Assembly (NCBI GenBank): GCA_012270555.1
Contig: JAAXIC010000021.1
Location: 1 to 64,000 of the forward strand
Source: Chloroflexota bacterium
GTDB taxonomy: Bacteria > Chloroflexota > UBA11872 > VXOZ01
Length of the DNA: 64,000 nucleotides
Reading direction: 5' to 3'
Both the position numbers and the translations under genes were made by a program. Shown piece after piece: positions 7,963 through 16,122 of this stretch; position 1 is the stretch's first letter, and the number at the start of each line of letters is the position of its first letter. Under the pieces are notes generated by a model. That model was not told the origin of the DNA. It searched no databases and worked only from the letters and a program-made list of their open reading frames with translations.

Positions 7963-9420
7963 GTGACATCTACTAACGGCTCACCCTCTAGCGGAGTTAC
8001 GTTCCGCTTCAAGAAGATCGGCCCTATCGATGAGGCCGAGATGGAGCTGGGCGATCTCACGTTGATCGCCGGTCGCAACAACACTGGCAAGACGTACCTG
8101 GTGTACACGCTCTATGGCTTCCTGAAACTGTGGAGAAGGGGGTGGCCGCAACTTGAAAGCATACTCAAGGCAACCAAGGTTGCTGAGAGTGACTCCAAAT
8201 TGAGGCCCCCAGTTCTCGATAGGATAGCCGCAAAGGCGCTAGACAGTGGTCAATTTAAGTACGCCATGGACCTGGCTACTCTCAGCCGTGAACGAACTGA
8301 GGTCATTCAGGCCGTGGCTCGCGAATTCGTGGAAACAGCGTTGGACGACGTTTTCAGTTCTCCGCGAAAGTACTTTGCAGAATCGTCCCTTACAGTCGAT
8401 TTGAGCAATGTCTTCTCTGACGGCCAGGAAACTCTCAGGTCAACGACTCCAGCCGGAGAAGTACTTGAGTTCCTATATGACGGGCACCACATCGTTGCGA
8501 CTAGCAATTGGAATGAGGAAGAGCGCCCAGGTGAATACTCTATATCAAGGGTTCTGGATGTTCTCACATCGTTCCGTGAGTTCACTTTTCCGGAACTCGC
8601 GCTTGAACCATTCGTGCTTTCCGCTGAGCGTTTCGGTATCTCGCTCTTCTACAAAGAGCTCGACTTTACCAAGAATAGGTTGGTGGATTTGCTGCAGCAA
8701 ATGGGAGATGAGAAAGACAGAGAGCGATTTTCTCCCTTCTTCTTCATAGACCAAGCAACTAGCCGCTACGCGCTACCAATCAAGGACAACATCGACTACA
8801 CCAGAAGCATCGGTGACCTTCAAAAAGACAGAAGCGAACTCCATGAAGACAAGCTATTCGATGATATCAAAGACATGATGGATGGCTATTATAGGGGTGA
8901 GAATGACGACATCCAATTCAGGTCGAAAGCGCGCAAAGATCGGAGCTTTGCAATACCGCTGCACCGCGCGTCTTCCTCTGCGCGCGGACTATCAGACCTG
9001 TATTTCTTCTTGCGCCATGTCGCGCGCAAGGATCACCTGCTCATCATCGACGAACCGGAGAGCCACCTAGACACAGCCAATCAGATTCAGCTTGCTCGGC
9101 TGCTGGCACGCTGTGTACGCGCTGGACTAAAAGTGCTGATCACCACGCATAGCGACTATCTCATCAAGGAATTCAACAACCTCATCATGTTGAGCAGATC
9201 TTTCGCGGACAAGGGAGCGGTCGTCAAGAACCTCAGATACCGAGAGGACGATTTCCTAGTGCCGGAATCCGTGCGGGCGTACATTGCCGAAGAGCAGACT
9301 CTGCGCCAGTGCGAAGTGGACGACTACGGCATCGACATGCCGGTCTTCGACGAGACAATCGATAGTATCAACAACGTAGCCAACGAACTGTCATCGCGAC
9401 TGGCGGAAGATGTCGAATAG
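7963..9420 (+). CDS. ABC-type AAA ATPase (OLD/RecF-like), candidate defence ATPase
   Basis: A 485-residue soluble ATPase. Walker A GRNNTGKT is at about 37-44. An SSS/ARGLSD signature-like segment (about 335-350) precedes Walker B LLIIDEPESHLD (about 360) and the H-loop ITTHSDYLIKE (about 392). The 300-residue insert between Walker A and the signature is where SMC/OLD-type proteins carry a coiled coil or insertion. I chose GTG at 7963 because AGGAGA lies seven bases upstream; the TTG at 7948 would overlap that site. The stop overlaps the next gene by 11 bp, indicating a two-gene operon. Base composition is visibly more A+T-rich than the flanks, a sign of transfer. No TOPRIM domain is visible, so it is not a full OLD nuclease. 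A role in phage or plasmid defence is inference from architecture. Confidence 0.8.
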   Translation: MTSTNGSPSSGVTFRFKKIGPIDEAEMELGDLTLIAGRNNTGKTYLVYTLYGFLKLWRRGWPQLESILKATKVAESDSKLRPPVLDRIAAKALDSGQFKYAMDLATLSRERTEVIQAVAREFVETALDDVFSSPRKYFAESSLTVDLSNVFSDGQETLRSTTPAGEVLEFLYDGHHIVATSNWNEEERPGEYSISRVLDVLTSFREFTFPELALEPFVLSAERFGISLFYKELDFTKNRLVDLLQQMGDEKDRERFSPFFFIDQATSRYALPIKDNIDYTRSIGDLQKDRSELHEDKLFDDIKDMMDGYYRGENDDIQFRSKARKDRSFAIPLHRASSSARGLSDLYFFLRHVARKDHLLIIDEPESHLDTANQIQLARLLARCVRAGLKVLITTHSDYLIKEFNNLIMLSRSFADKGAVVKNLRYREDDFLVPESVRAYIAEEQTLRQCEVDDYGIDMPVFDETIDSINNVANELSSRLAEDVE

Positions 9421-9976
9421 CGAAGTGCAACTGGGTTCAAGTTTGAGATTGCTCTTGGATGAGAAGGCGTTGGAGCCGCAAGTGGGCGCGAGTATCATCC
9501 TTAGAGAACGGCAGCGGGGAGCGAGAATGCACGTTACCGTGGATACTGCATCCGTACCGGTTACTGCTGTTCGCTTGAACAAAGCAAGTCATCTGTCGAT
9601 TCTGAAGGACGGTTCCTGCAAGAGAGTGTGCGACTACCTGCTCATCTACGCCCTGGACGGCGAGAACTCTGCCGTTTTCGTCGAATTGAAGAAGACGTTG
9701 AGCGACGAGCGGAAAGCAAAGGAAAAATTGAGGCGTTCACTACCCTTCCTGGAGTATCTGCGCTCGGTATGCGCTGTAGAATTCGGCAAGGAAACTACCA
9801 ATTCACGTATTTCGATACGCTATTTCCGAATAGGTGAGAAACTGTCCGCAAGGCTAGACAAACAATCCGTCCGGGTAGGCCCAAACCGAGTCTTTAGGCG
9901 CGAAGAATACGAGAACATAACTATCAACGCGGTTCTTGGGCCGAGAGTTGCCCTCGCCACCCTATCGCGCGCGTAG
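9410..9976 (+). CDS. Putative PD-(D/E)XK-like nuclease partner of the ATPase
   Basis: A 188-residue protein with no family I can name. The middle reads KRVCDYLLIYAL, then AVFVELKK: Asp75, Glu92-x-Lys94. Spacing and hydrophobic-strand context fit the D...ExK active site of PD-(D/E)XK nucleases. A helix with KAKEKLRRSLPFLEYL follows, as expected after the catalytic strand in that fold. The ATG lies inside the last codons of the ATPase gene (11-bp overlap), so the two products are probably made together. Like its partner it is less G+C-rich than surrounding genes. The nuclease role is inferred from the motif and needs a structure prediction to support it. Confidence 0.65.
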   Translation: MSNSEVQLGSSLRLLLDEKALEPQVGASIILRERQRGARMHVTVDTASVPVTAVRLNKASHLSILKDGSCKRVCDYLLIYALDGENSAVFVELKKTLSDERKAKEKLRRSLPFLEYLRSVCAVEFGKETTNSRISIRYFRIGEKLSARLDKQSVRVGPNRVFRREEYENITINAVLGPRVALATLSRA

Positions 9977-10028
9977 TGCTAGGCTTCACTACATGCGATT
10001 CGCTCCTCTCTCTGTTCAAGCTGCAAAG

Positions 10029-10069
10029 TAGAGTACGCCCGTGGGCGCGCAGTCCCCGGGCGTACTCTA
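10029..10069. terminator. Bidirectional terminator-like hairpin
   Basis: TAGAGTACGCCCG (10029-10041) pairs perfectly with CGGGCGTACTCTA (10057-10069) around a 15-base loop: a 13-bp stem between two convergent genes, the nuclease-like gene and the P460-like cytochrome. No strong T-run follows on either side. Confidence 0.55.
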
Positions 10070-10126
10070 TTCGACTCTTGCTAGCGGCGCGGCCTGAGAA
10101 CACCGCGCTTTCTTAGCCTCGTTCGC

Positions 10127-10660
10127 TCACTTCACGTCTGCCGTGAAGAGAAAGTCGTTATCCTGCACGTCGCTATGGCACTCGGTGCAGCCCGGTACTG
10201 GGCCCTCGGCCTCGATCACACCGTCAGGCGCATACTTCAGGAAGAACCAGCCGTTCGCGTCCGGATTCTCGTAGCCGGCGGCCTTGTACATGACCGTGAT
10301 AGCGGCCAGCTTACCGTCCGGCATGAAATTCTCCTTGACGACCATGCCGCCTTCGGGAATGCTGCCCGCCTTGTCGGTAATCGCCTGCAGCGCGATCGCG
10401 TTGAAGTACGTGCTCAGCAGGGCGCCGTGCGGATCTCCCCCGGTATACATGGGCTCTACCCCGGGCAGGTGCTGCCAGGCGTTCTGATAATCAGCCGCAT
10501 TCAGATATTCGATGATCGCGGCTCCGCTGGCCTCCGGGGCGGCCATTTCCTCAGAATCCTCTTCAGCAGCGCTACATCCTGCCAGCAAGAGCATCACTCC
10601 GATGGCAGCAACGCTCATCAGCGCGAATGCTCTTCGCAATGGAGACAAATTAAATTGCAC
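10127..10660 (-). CDS. Cytochrome P460-like c-type haem lipoprotein
   Basis: A predicted membrane-tethered haem protein facing the outside. The signal peptide has a basic start, a hydrophobic core and the lipobox LLAGC, so the mature protein begins at Cys. The C-terminal half has NGWFFLKYAPDG and a single CTECH haem c site near the end, the layout of the cytochrome P460 family, where members oxidise hydroxylamine or detoxify NO. I chose GTG at 10660 because AAGGAG lies eight bases upstream; a GTG nine bases earlier would overlap it. It is divergent from a Crp/Fnr-type regulator, which suggests redox or nitrosative control. The substrate is unknown. Confidence 0.8.
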   Translation of the reverse strand: MQFNLSPLRRAFALMSVAAIGVMLLLAGCSAAEEDSEEMAAPEASGAAIIEYLNAADYQNAWQHLPGVEPMYTGGDPHGALLSTYFNAIALQAITDKAGSIPEGGMVVKENFMPDGKLAAITVMYKAAGYENPDANGWFFLKYAPDGVIEAEGPVPGCTECHSDVQDNDFLFTADVK

Positions 10661-10768
10661 CTCTACCACTCCTTAATTGATTTGGCTTGTGCCGAGAGTT
10701 GTGTATGATGATAGTGGGTTGCAGGGTGGTTGTATGTTGGCTGGACTACATTCCGATAGAGAAATATT

Positions 10769-11500
10769 ATGAATGTCTTAAGTAAAGTTCTTCCCGACAA
10801 GGACCGCAGTCCGATTGCCAGCAGAGATGAGCGCACGGCGCTCCTCATGCGGCATCTCATTCACGTTGATCTCTTTCGCGATCTCTCCAAGAGCGAAATG
10901 GAGCGGCTGTTCGGCCATCTACCAATGTATACGTTTCCCAAGGATACGCTCGTGTACACACCCGACGACGCGAGCGAGAACCTCTACATTCTCAAGATGG
11001 GCGCTGTTGACATCTACCGGCTCAGCGAGGAGGGTAAGCGCCTGAGCATTCGCCGTGTCTTCATGGGCAGTGTGTTCGGTGAAATGGGACTCCTGGGTCA
11101 GTCGATGCACGGCTGCTTCGCCGAGACGGTTGCGCCGAGCCTGGTATGTGTAATGTCGCACGCGGAAATGGAAAACCTCTTGCGCCTGCGGCCCGACGTC
11201 GGCCTGCGCTTTTTCAAGGTTATCGGCGATAGGTTGAAGTCTCTCGAGGACCAACTCGCGCGCCTCGCGTTCAGCCCGGTGCGCGCGCGGGTGGCGGCGT
11301 TTCTCCTTACCCACCTGGATCCAAAGTCCCAGGAGGTGCGGGGCTTCACACACGAGGAGATTGGCGATAGTATTGGGGCGTTGCGCTCCACGGTCACGCA
11401 GACCCTCGGCGAAATGGCCCGGATCGGCGTGATCGAAATAAAGCACAAGTGTGTGCATGTACGTGATTTTCAAGAACTTGCGGTCTTGGTGAGGGAGTAA
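10769..11500 (+). CDS. Crp/Fnr-family transcriptional regulator
   Basis: A 243-residue regulator. An N-terminal cNMP-binding-like beta-barrel (about 25-140; [29 protein letters not shown]) is followed by a dimer helix and a Crp-type winged helix (about 165-235; [23 protein letters not shown]). There is no Fnr-style N-terminal cysteine cluster. The barrel has GEMGLLG but not the usual cAMP arginine context, so the ligand is unclear. It is divergent from the P460-like lipoprotein with 108 bp between start codons, the obvious candidate target. The stop overlaps the ATG of the ThuA-like gene by one base, so the two form an operon. Confidence 0.9.
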   Translation: MNVLSKVLPDKDRSPIASRDERTALLMRHLIHVDLFRDLSKSEMERLFGHLPMYTFPKDTLVYTPDDASENLYILKMGAVDIYRLSEEGKRLSIRRVFMGSVFGEMGLLGQSMHGCFAETVAPSLVCVMSHAEMENLLRLRPDVGLRFFKVIGDRLKSLEDQLARLAFSPVRARVAAFLLTHLDPKSQEVRGFTHEEIGDSIGALRSTVTQTLGEMARIGVIEIKHKCVHVRDFQELAVLVRE

Positions 11501-12243
11501 TGGGCATGTCTCAACCAATTCGGGTCACGGTATGGAACGAGTTTCGCCACGAGCAGTCGGACGCGCACATCCGCGCGGTGTATCCGGAGGGTATCCACCG
11601 CGCCATTGCCGAATACTTGGAGGACCAACCCGGCTTCTCGGTGCAGACGGCGACGCTGGACGAACCGGAGCATGGACTGACGGAGGACGTACTCGCCGAA
11701 ACCGATGTGTTGATCTGGTGGGGACATCAGGCCCACGCGGCGGTGGAAGATGAAATCGTAGACCGTGTGCACGCCCGCGTACTGGACGGCATGGGGCTCA
11801 TTTGCCTGCATTCCAGCCACTTTTCCAAGATTTTCAAGAAGCTCATGGGCACGACGTGCAACCTGAAGTGGCGTGAGCTCGGCGAGAACGAGCGTCTCTG
11901 GGTCGTGGAACCCGGCCATCCAATCGCGGCGGGCGTGGGACAGTACATCGATATTCCCCACGAAGAGATGTACGGCGAGTTTTTCGACATACCGGAACCG
12001 GACACGCTCGTCTTCATTAGCTGGTTTCCCGGCGGCGAAGTCTTCCGCAGCGGCTGCTGCTACCACCGCGGCCGCGGCAAGGTCTTCTACTTCCGCCCCG
12101 GCCACGAATCGTTCCCCACGTTCTACCAGGCGGAAGTGCGCCACGTGATCGCCAACGCCGCGCGCTGGGCCGCGACCACGGATGGTCCCGAAATCGTGTA
12201 CGGCAACGTGCAGCCGCTGGAAGAGGTGACGGTAAGCGCGTGA
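11500..12243 (+). CDS. ThuA-like domain protein
   Basis: A 247-residue protein of the ThuA/trehalose-utilisation family, a class-I-glutamine-amidotransferase-like fold. It has [14 protein letters not shown] near the start, [39 protein letters not shown] and [16 protein letters not shown]. In rhizobia thuA belongs to trehalose or related disaccharide catabolism, and many homologues sit in sugar-oxidoreductase clusters. The reaction is still poorly defined. It is translationally coupled to the Crp/Fnr gene (shared A of TAATG). An ATG six bases further in is equally possible. Confidence 0.88.
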   Translation: MGMSQPIRVTVWNEFRHEQSDAHIRAVYPEGIHRAIAEYLEDQPGFSVQTATLDEPEHGLTEDVLAETDVLIWWGHQAHAAVEDEIVDRVHARVLDGMGLICLHSSHFSKIFKKLMGTTCNLKWRELGENERLWVVEPGHPIAAGVGQYIDIPHEEMYGEFFDIPEPDTLVFISWFPGGEVFRSGCCYHRGRGKVFYFRPGHESFPTFYQAEVRHVIANAARWAATTDGPEIVYGNVQPLEEVTVSA

Positions 12244-12283
12244 CCGTTGTTCGCTGGCAGCAGAATTGGTGCGATTGAATCAC

Positions 12284-12311
12284 GTAGGGGCGGTTCGCGA
12301 ACCGCCCCTAC
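12284..12311. repeat. Family D palindrome
   Basis: A perfect 28-bp palindrome made of GTAGGGGCGGTTCG and its exact complement. A second copy is at 19900-19927, and the similarity runs about 15 bases further (CCRATTTACGYGCCG). Here it lies between two convergent genes, so it may serve as a terminator for both. Confidence 0.85.
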
Positions 12312-12368
12312 CGATTTACGTGCCGTTCTGACCAATGCGCTCCCTATTGCGCTCTGATCATCTCGGAC

Positions 12369-13856
12369 TCACTGCCGCAGTATTTCCAGCAAGGCAACTG
12401 ACATCTGTTGGGCCGCATCGGCCACGTTGGTCTCGCCGCTCAAGATCGGCTGCATGAGGTGCTGCTGAAAGAGCGACTGCAGGTACGGGCCAAGCAAGGG
12501 CGGCACCCCGCGACTGTAGCCGAGAGCATTCGCAATTGTGTTTGCGTCTTCGATCCGCAGGCTCGGTCTGACTTGCTTGATGCGTTCGCCGGAGACGTTG
12601 TAGACCGGATAGCCGAAGAACGTCACGGGCAATTGGGAGAGTTCCCGCGAGAGCACCACCGCCGCCTGCGCGGCAAGTCCCGTATCCTTTGCTTGCGCGC
12701 CCACGCCAATGCCCGCGGCCGGCGAAACCCACGTGGCCTGGCGGGCGTCGACCGGCAGCGGCGCGGCATAGATCTGCTCCGCGCCCAGTCCTTGTCCGCC
12801 GCCGGAACGCACGGCTGTTGCCAAACGCGCCGTCGCGCTGGGTTGGACGCCTCCGCCCCCACCGCCTCCGCCGCCGCCTCGCTGGGGAAGTTGGTCGAAA
12901 GACACTACCTGCATGCCGTTGCGGTTCGAGCGCATGAACGCGAAGGTGCCTGCCGGCGGATTCGGCGCGATCTGGTGAAACGTGATCATGTCACGCCACA
13001 GCTCAATGCCCTTTAGCGCCGCCGGTTCGGTGAGCCGCACGGTGCCGTTTTGGGCGTCGAATACCTCGCCGCCGTGGCTCCAAATCATACTCAGCAACAA
13101 CGGCACGGAAGCATGGGCATACGTCCCCCACTGCGAGCCGGATTCATTGGCATACGTCAAGCGCTTCCCTGCCTCGATCATTTCCGTCCACGTCCACGAT
13201 TCGCTTGGCGCGGCAACGCCGTCGATTTCGAAGAGGTCTTTGTCATAGGTGAGCGTGTTGATGGAGCTTGAGAGTGGCAGAACCAGGACTTGACCTTCCC
13301 ACGTCACGGCCTCCAGGGCTCCTGGCGCAAAGTCCGAGAGATCGATGCTGCCGTCAACGCGCGTGGCCTGCTCGAACGGCTCGATGATGCCCTCGGAATA
13401 GAGTAGCGGCAGTTCATTCATATTGCTGATCATCAGCAGGTCGGGCAGGGGGTCGCCGCTGGCCAACTGACCGCTCGCCGCGGCCTCGTTCAGCGTATCG
13501 GCAATGGGACTGAAGGGTGTGGGCGTCGGTTCCGCGTTGTCGGCCTGGCCGAAAAAGGCACCGAAATTGGGGTTCGGTCCCGGGGGTACGACCGTCAGCT
13601 TTACTTCCATCTGGAAGCCGAGACTTTGGTCGTTGATTTCGTTGGCGGCAGACTGCAGGGAAGCGAGGATATTGCCGGCCTGAGCGGCCTGAAAATTAGC
13701 CCCTTGCCCCTGCGGAAGGAAGACCGCTACGTTGACCGTCTTATCGCCGGAATCCCCACCAACCAAGTCCTCGAAAAAGCCGCAACCGGACGCCAGACTT
13801 GCCGCCAGCGGCACGCCCCCAATCAACCCGAGAAACGACCGTCGCGTCATTGCCAT
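12369..13856 (-). CDS. ABC sugar transporter substrate-binding lipoprotein (Tat-type signal)
   Basis: A predicted extracytoplasmic carbohydrate-binding protein of 495 residues. TRRSFLGLIGG is a twin-arginine motif followed by the lipobox LASGC, so folded export and lipid anchoring are likely. The body is an extracellular solute-binding family 1 fold (LPDLLMISNMNELPLLYSEGII, VLPLSSSINTLTYDKDLFE, WTWTEMIEAGKRLTY). A run of ten glycines at about 329-338 is a low-complexity insert in the C-terminal lobe. No permease or ATPase genes lie next to it, so it is an orphan that must use a transporter encoded elsewhere. The ligand is unknown. Confidence 0.88.
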   Translation of the reverse strand: MAMTRRSFLGLIGGVPLAASLASGCGFFEDLVGGDSGDKTVNVAVFLPQGQGANFQAAQAGNILASLQSAANEINDQSLGFQMEVKLTVVPPGPNPNFGAFFGQADNAEPTPTPFSPIADTLNEAAASGQLASGDPLPDLLMISNMNELPLLYSEGIIEPFEQATRVDGSIDLSDFAPGALEAVTWEGQVLVLPLSSSINTLTYDKDLFEIDGVAAPSESWTWTEMIEAGKRLTYANESGSQWGTYAHASVPLLLSMIWSHGGEVFDAQNGTVRLTEPAALKGIELWRDMITFHQIAPNPPAGTFAFMRSNRNGMQVVSFDQLPQRGGGGGGGGGGVQPSATARLATAVRSGGGQGLGAEQIYAAPLPVDARQATWVSPAAGIGVGAQAKDTGLAAQAAVVLSRELSQLPVTFFGYPVYNVSGERIKQVRPSLRIEDANTIANALGYSRGVPPLLGPYLQSLFQQHLMQPILSGETNVADAAQQMSVALLEILRQ

Positions 13857-14075
13857 CGCTTGAACCCTCCTCTACCGCGGGACTTGCTACGCGCTCATTC
13901 TTGTTATCGACACATGACCATACAGGCGCGCTTTACGCCTATAGAATTGCACGGTACCAAAGAACTTTGAAGAAAATGTGAAGTTGCAAGGGTGGCGGGC
14001 GAGTTGCTTTGGAAAAACCCTCAATCAATCCTCTAGCGCTAGGCCCTTCTCAAGGCGGTACGCTAACCAGCCGCT

Positions 14076-14561
14076 TCACTCCTGCAGGGTGCGTATCATG
14101 GCGATCTCGTCGCACTTGGAGAACTTGGGACAGCGGTAGCACTCCTGCCATACCTTGATGGAAAGGGTATCCCGTTCTACTTCCCGGAAGCCGCACTTCG
14201 TGAAGAACGTCGGCTCCAGTGTCAGCGTGAACACCGTCTTGATGCCCAGATCGCGCGCTTCCGCCACACACGCTTCCACAAGCTGACGCCCGATGCCTTG
14301 CCCTTGGTATTCCGGCAGCACGGCCAGGCCGCGCACCTCGGCCAGATCCTTCCACATGACGTGCAACGCGCAGCAGCCGGCCACCTTGCCGTCCTGCCGC
14401 CAGACCACGTAGTCACGGATGCCGCCATAAAGCTCCGCCAGCGAACGGAAGAGCATGCGGTTCTGCTTGGCGTAGTAATCAATAATCTGCTTCATGGCAG
14501 GCACATCTGCTACCTGCGCCCGCTCAGCTCTACCGGTGTCAAATACCCGAAGCGTTGCCAC
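14076..14561 (-). CDS. GNAT acetyltransferase related to short-form N-acetylglutamate synthase
   Basis: A 161-residue GNAT. The acetyl-CoA loop reads LPEYQGQGIGRQLVEACV, preceded by LAEVRGLAV. The C-terminal part FFTKCGFREVERDTLSIKVWQEC with CPKFSKCDE matches the short ArgA-like synthases that acylate glutamate in the first step of arginine synthesis in actinobacteria and deltaproteobacteria. No arginine genes are nearby, so the family match is the only support for that reaction. The cysteines near the end may bind a metal. Confidence 0.75.
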   Translation of the reverse strand: MATLRVFDTGRAERAQVADVPAMKQIIDYYAKQNRMLFRSLAELYGGIRDYVVWRQDGKVAGCCALHVMWKDLAEVRGLAVLPEYQGQGIGRQLVEACVAEARDLGIKTVFTLTLEPTFFTKCGFREVERDTLSIKVWQECYRCPKFSKCDEIAMIRTLQE

Positions 14562-14736
14562 GATGTTTAAATCCTCTATTGTTCTGTTGCGTTTGGGGAA
14601 ATGGGAGCAGAGCCTTCACTATTATCGTAACGTATACGTCAACTTTGGGGAATGCCTGCGTTTGGGTGTCCTGAGTGTAACTGCGGATGGGGAGGTGTAC
14701 TTTACACCGTCTCCCCGGCACAAAGCACATATCTTG

Positions 14737-14771
14737 CTCCCTCTCCCTGGGGAGAGGGCTGGGGTGAGGGG
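14737..14771. repeat. Family B repeat
   Basis: CTCCCTCTCCCTGG pairs with GGAGAGGGCTGGGG, followed by the TGAGGGG tail. It lies between convergent ends of the space separating the GNAT promoter and the epimerase gene. Nothing else is recognised in 14562-14859. Confidence 0.8.
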
Positions 14772-14859
14772 AACCTCAACCGATCCAAAAGGATTTCGAG
14801 CCCTCGGCATGAATACGCAAGTGCTACCTCTTCGTTAAAACAAGCGTAAAAGGCCCGGT

Positions 14860-15711
14860 CTAGAGCCGACCGCCGCTCTCCTGCTCGACCAACACCCGCC
14901 GGATGTCGTCGGCAAAGACGACCTCCGAGTCGTCCTGCGGCGCGTACCCGATCACCTTGCGGGCGTTGGCGATACTCCAGAAGGCGCGCGCATTGTTGGA
15001 AACGCCGTAGAAGATCTGGAAGGGAATGCCGTGCTCGTTGGTGATGTCCGGCGTCTCAATGGACTTCACGAAGAGCTGCTGCAAGTCGCGCGGGCTAATG
15101 TACGCGCCGAGGTTGCGCTTGTAGCCCGTGAGGTCATTAGCCGCGTTGTCCGCCGGTATCGACCGCGGCGCGCCAATTCTTACTTGCACCACCTCCAAGG
15201 CCCGTCCCTTCCTGCGGGTGGCAAAGAGGAATCCTAGGTGCTCGTAGCACGCCTTGGCCCAGCCGTAATAGTTATCTGAAAGCGGCGGCGCGGTGACGTC
15301 GAGCATCTCCATTTTGCGCTGCCGCAACAGGTGCTCGTACCAATCGGCGGCGTGGTTCGAGCTGGCAATCACCACGCGGGGCACGTCCTCTTCCAAGGCG
15401 GTCTGGTAGACGTGGAATGCCAGATCGAGATTGGACCGTTCCGAATAGTAGTCGCCGTCGTTCATCGAGTGCCCCCGCTTGTAGTTGAATGCCAGATGCA
15501 CGACGGCGTCGGCCCCACTGAAGAAGCGGCGGTACGTCTCCCGGTCAGCCTCGCGGAGGTCGGTGATGGTTACACCTTCCACCGGGGCGCCGTCGCGGTT
15601 GCGGTCCCGGGTGTCCAGCAGGACGAGGTCGTACCGCTCGCGAAAGGCGGGCAAGAGCTGGGAAGCAACCCTGCCCGCGGCTCCGGTAACAACTACTTTC
15701 ATGCGTGCCAT
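14860..15711 (-). CDS. NAD-dependent epimerase/dehydratase (extended SDR)
   Basis: A 283-residue extended short-chain dehydrogenase. The N-terminal Rossmann motif is VVVTGAAGRVASQL, with Asp-Thr-Arg (LLDTRD) after strand two favouring NAD. The catalytic region has IASSNHAADWYEH and DNYYGWAKACYE (Tyr-x3-Lys). The arrangement resembles uronate dehydrogenase-type enzymes that oxidise hexuronic acids, which would suit the nearby sugar-acid genes, but the substrate is not fixed by sequence. It is a single gene, preceded by a repeat-filled gap. Confidence 0.82.
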   Translation of the reverse strand: MARMKVVVTGAAGRVASQLLPAFRERYDLVLLDTRDRNRDGAPVEGVTITDLREADRETYRRFFSGADAVVHLAFNYKRGHSMNDGDYYSERSNLDLAFHVYQTALEEDVPRVVIASSNHAADWYEHLLRQRKMEMLDVTAPPLSDNYYGWAKACYEHLGFLFATRRKGRALEVVQVRIGAPRSIPADNAANDLTGYKRNLGAYISPRDLQQLFVKSIETPDITNEHGIPFQIFYGVSNNARAFWSIANARKVIGYAPQDDSEVVFADDIRRVLVEQESGGRL

Positions 15712-16122
15712 AGGATTCTGTGCCTCACCTGTTGTTAGATCGATGCCTAAGAACCGGTTTCTGTATACTCATCTTTACCCTGTGAATAGGCTATCATACC
15801 GTTCGCTCAGAGTATCGTCGAAGGGCGAATGTCGGATGCAAGCAACAGATTTCGACACTTCTCTCTCCGTTCGTGCTGAGCTTGTCGAAGTATGAACGGA
15901 GAGAGAAGTTCATTCTCATTCCCTTGCGCAGCCTAAGCAAAACCATAGTGATTCCCGCTTTCGCGGGAATCCATCCTTGCTGAGCACAGCCTAGATTCCT
16001 ATCTAAGTGGGAATCTATCCCTCATAGCCTCTGGACTCCGGCTTTCGCCGGAGTGACGGAGAATATCGGAGTTGTTTTTACAATCCCCTTCAAATGAGGT
16101 ATCACCCCTTTCCAATGAGACA
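15712..16122. repeat. Repeat-filled gap: family A hairpin and three family C copies
   Basis: There is no gene here. Bases 15857-15872 (ACTTCTCTCTCCGTTC) pair perfectly with 15894-15909 around a 21-base loop that holds a family A core (GCTGAGCTTGTCGAAG). Family C copies follow at 15950-15973 (ATTCCCGC/GCGGGAAT), 15991-16020 (degenerate) and 16032-16060 (GACTCCGGC/GCCGGAGT). The stacking of different families in one gap is typical of this window. Confidence 0.8.

Noticed and set aside
12856-12890. A G/C-rich run suspected to be a frameshift or sequencing error
   Set aside because: It encodes ten consecutive glycines in frame within the sugar-binding lipoprotein, and the fold resumes correctly afterwards.
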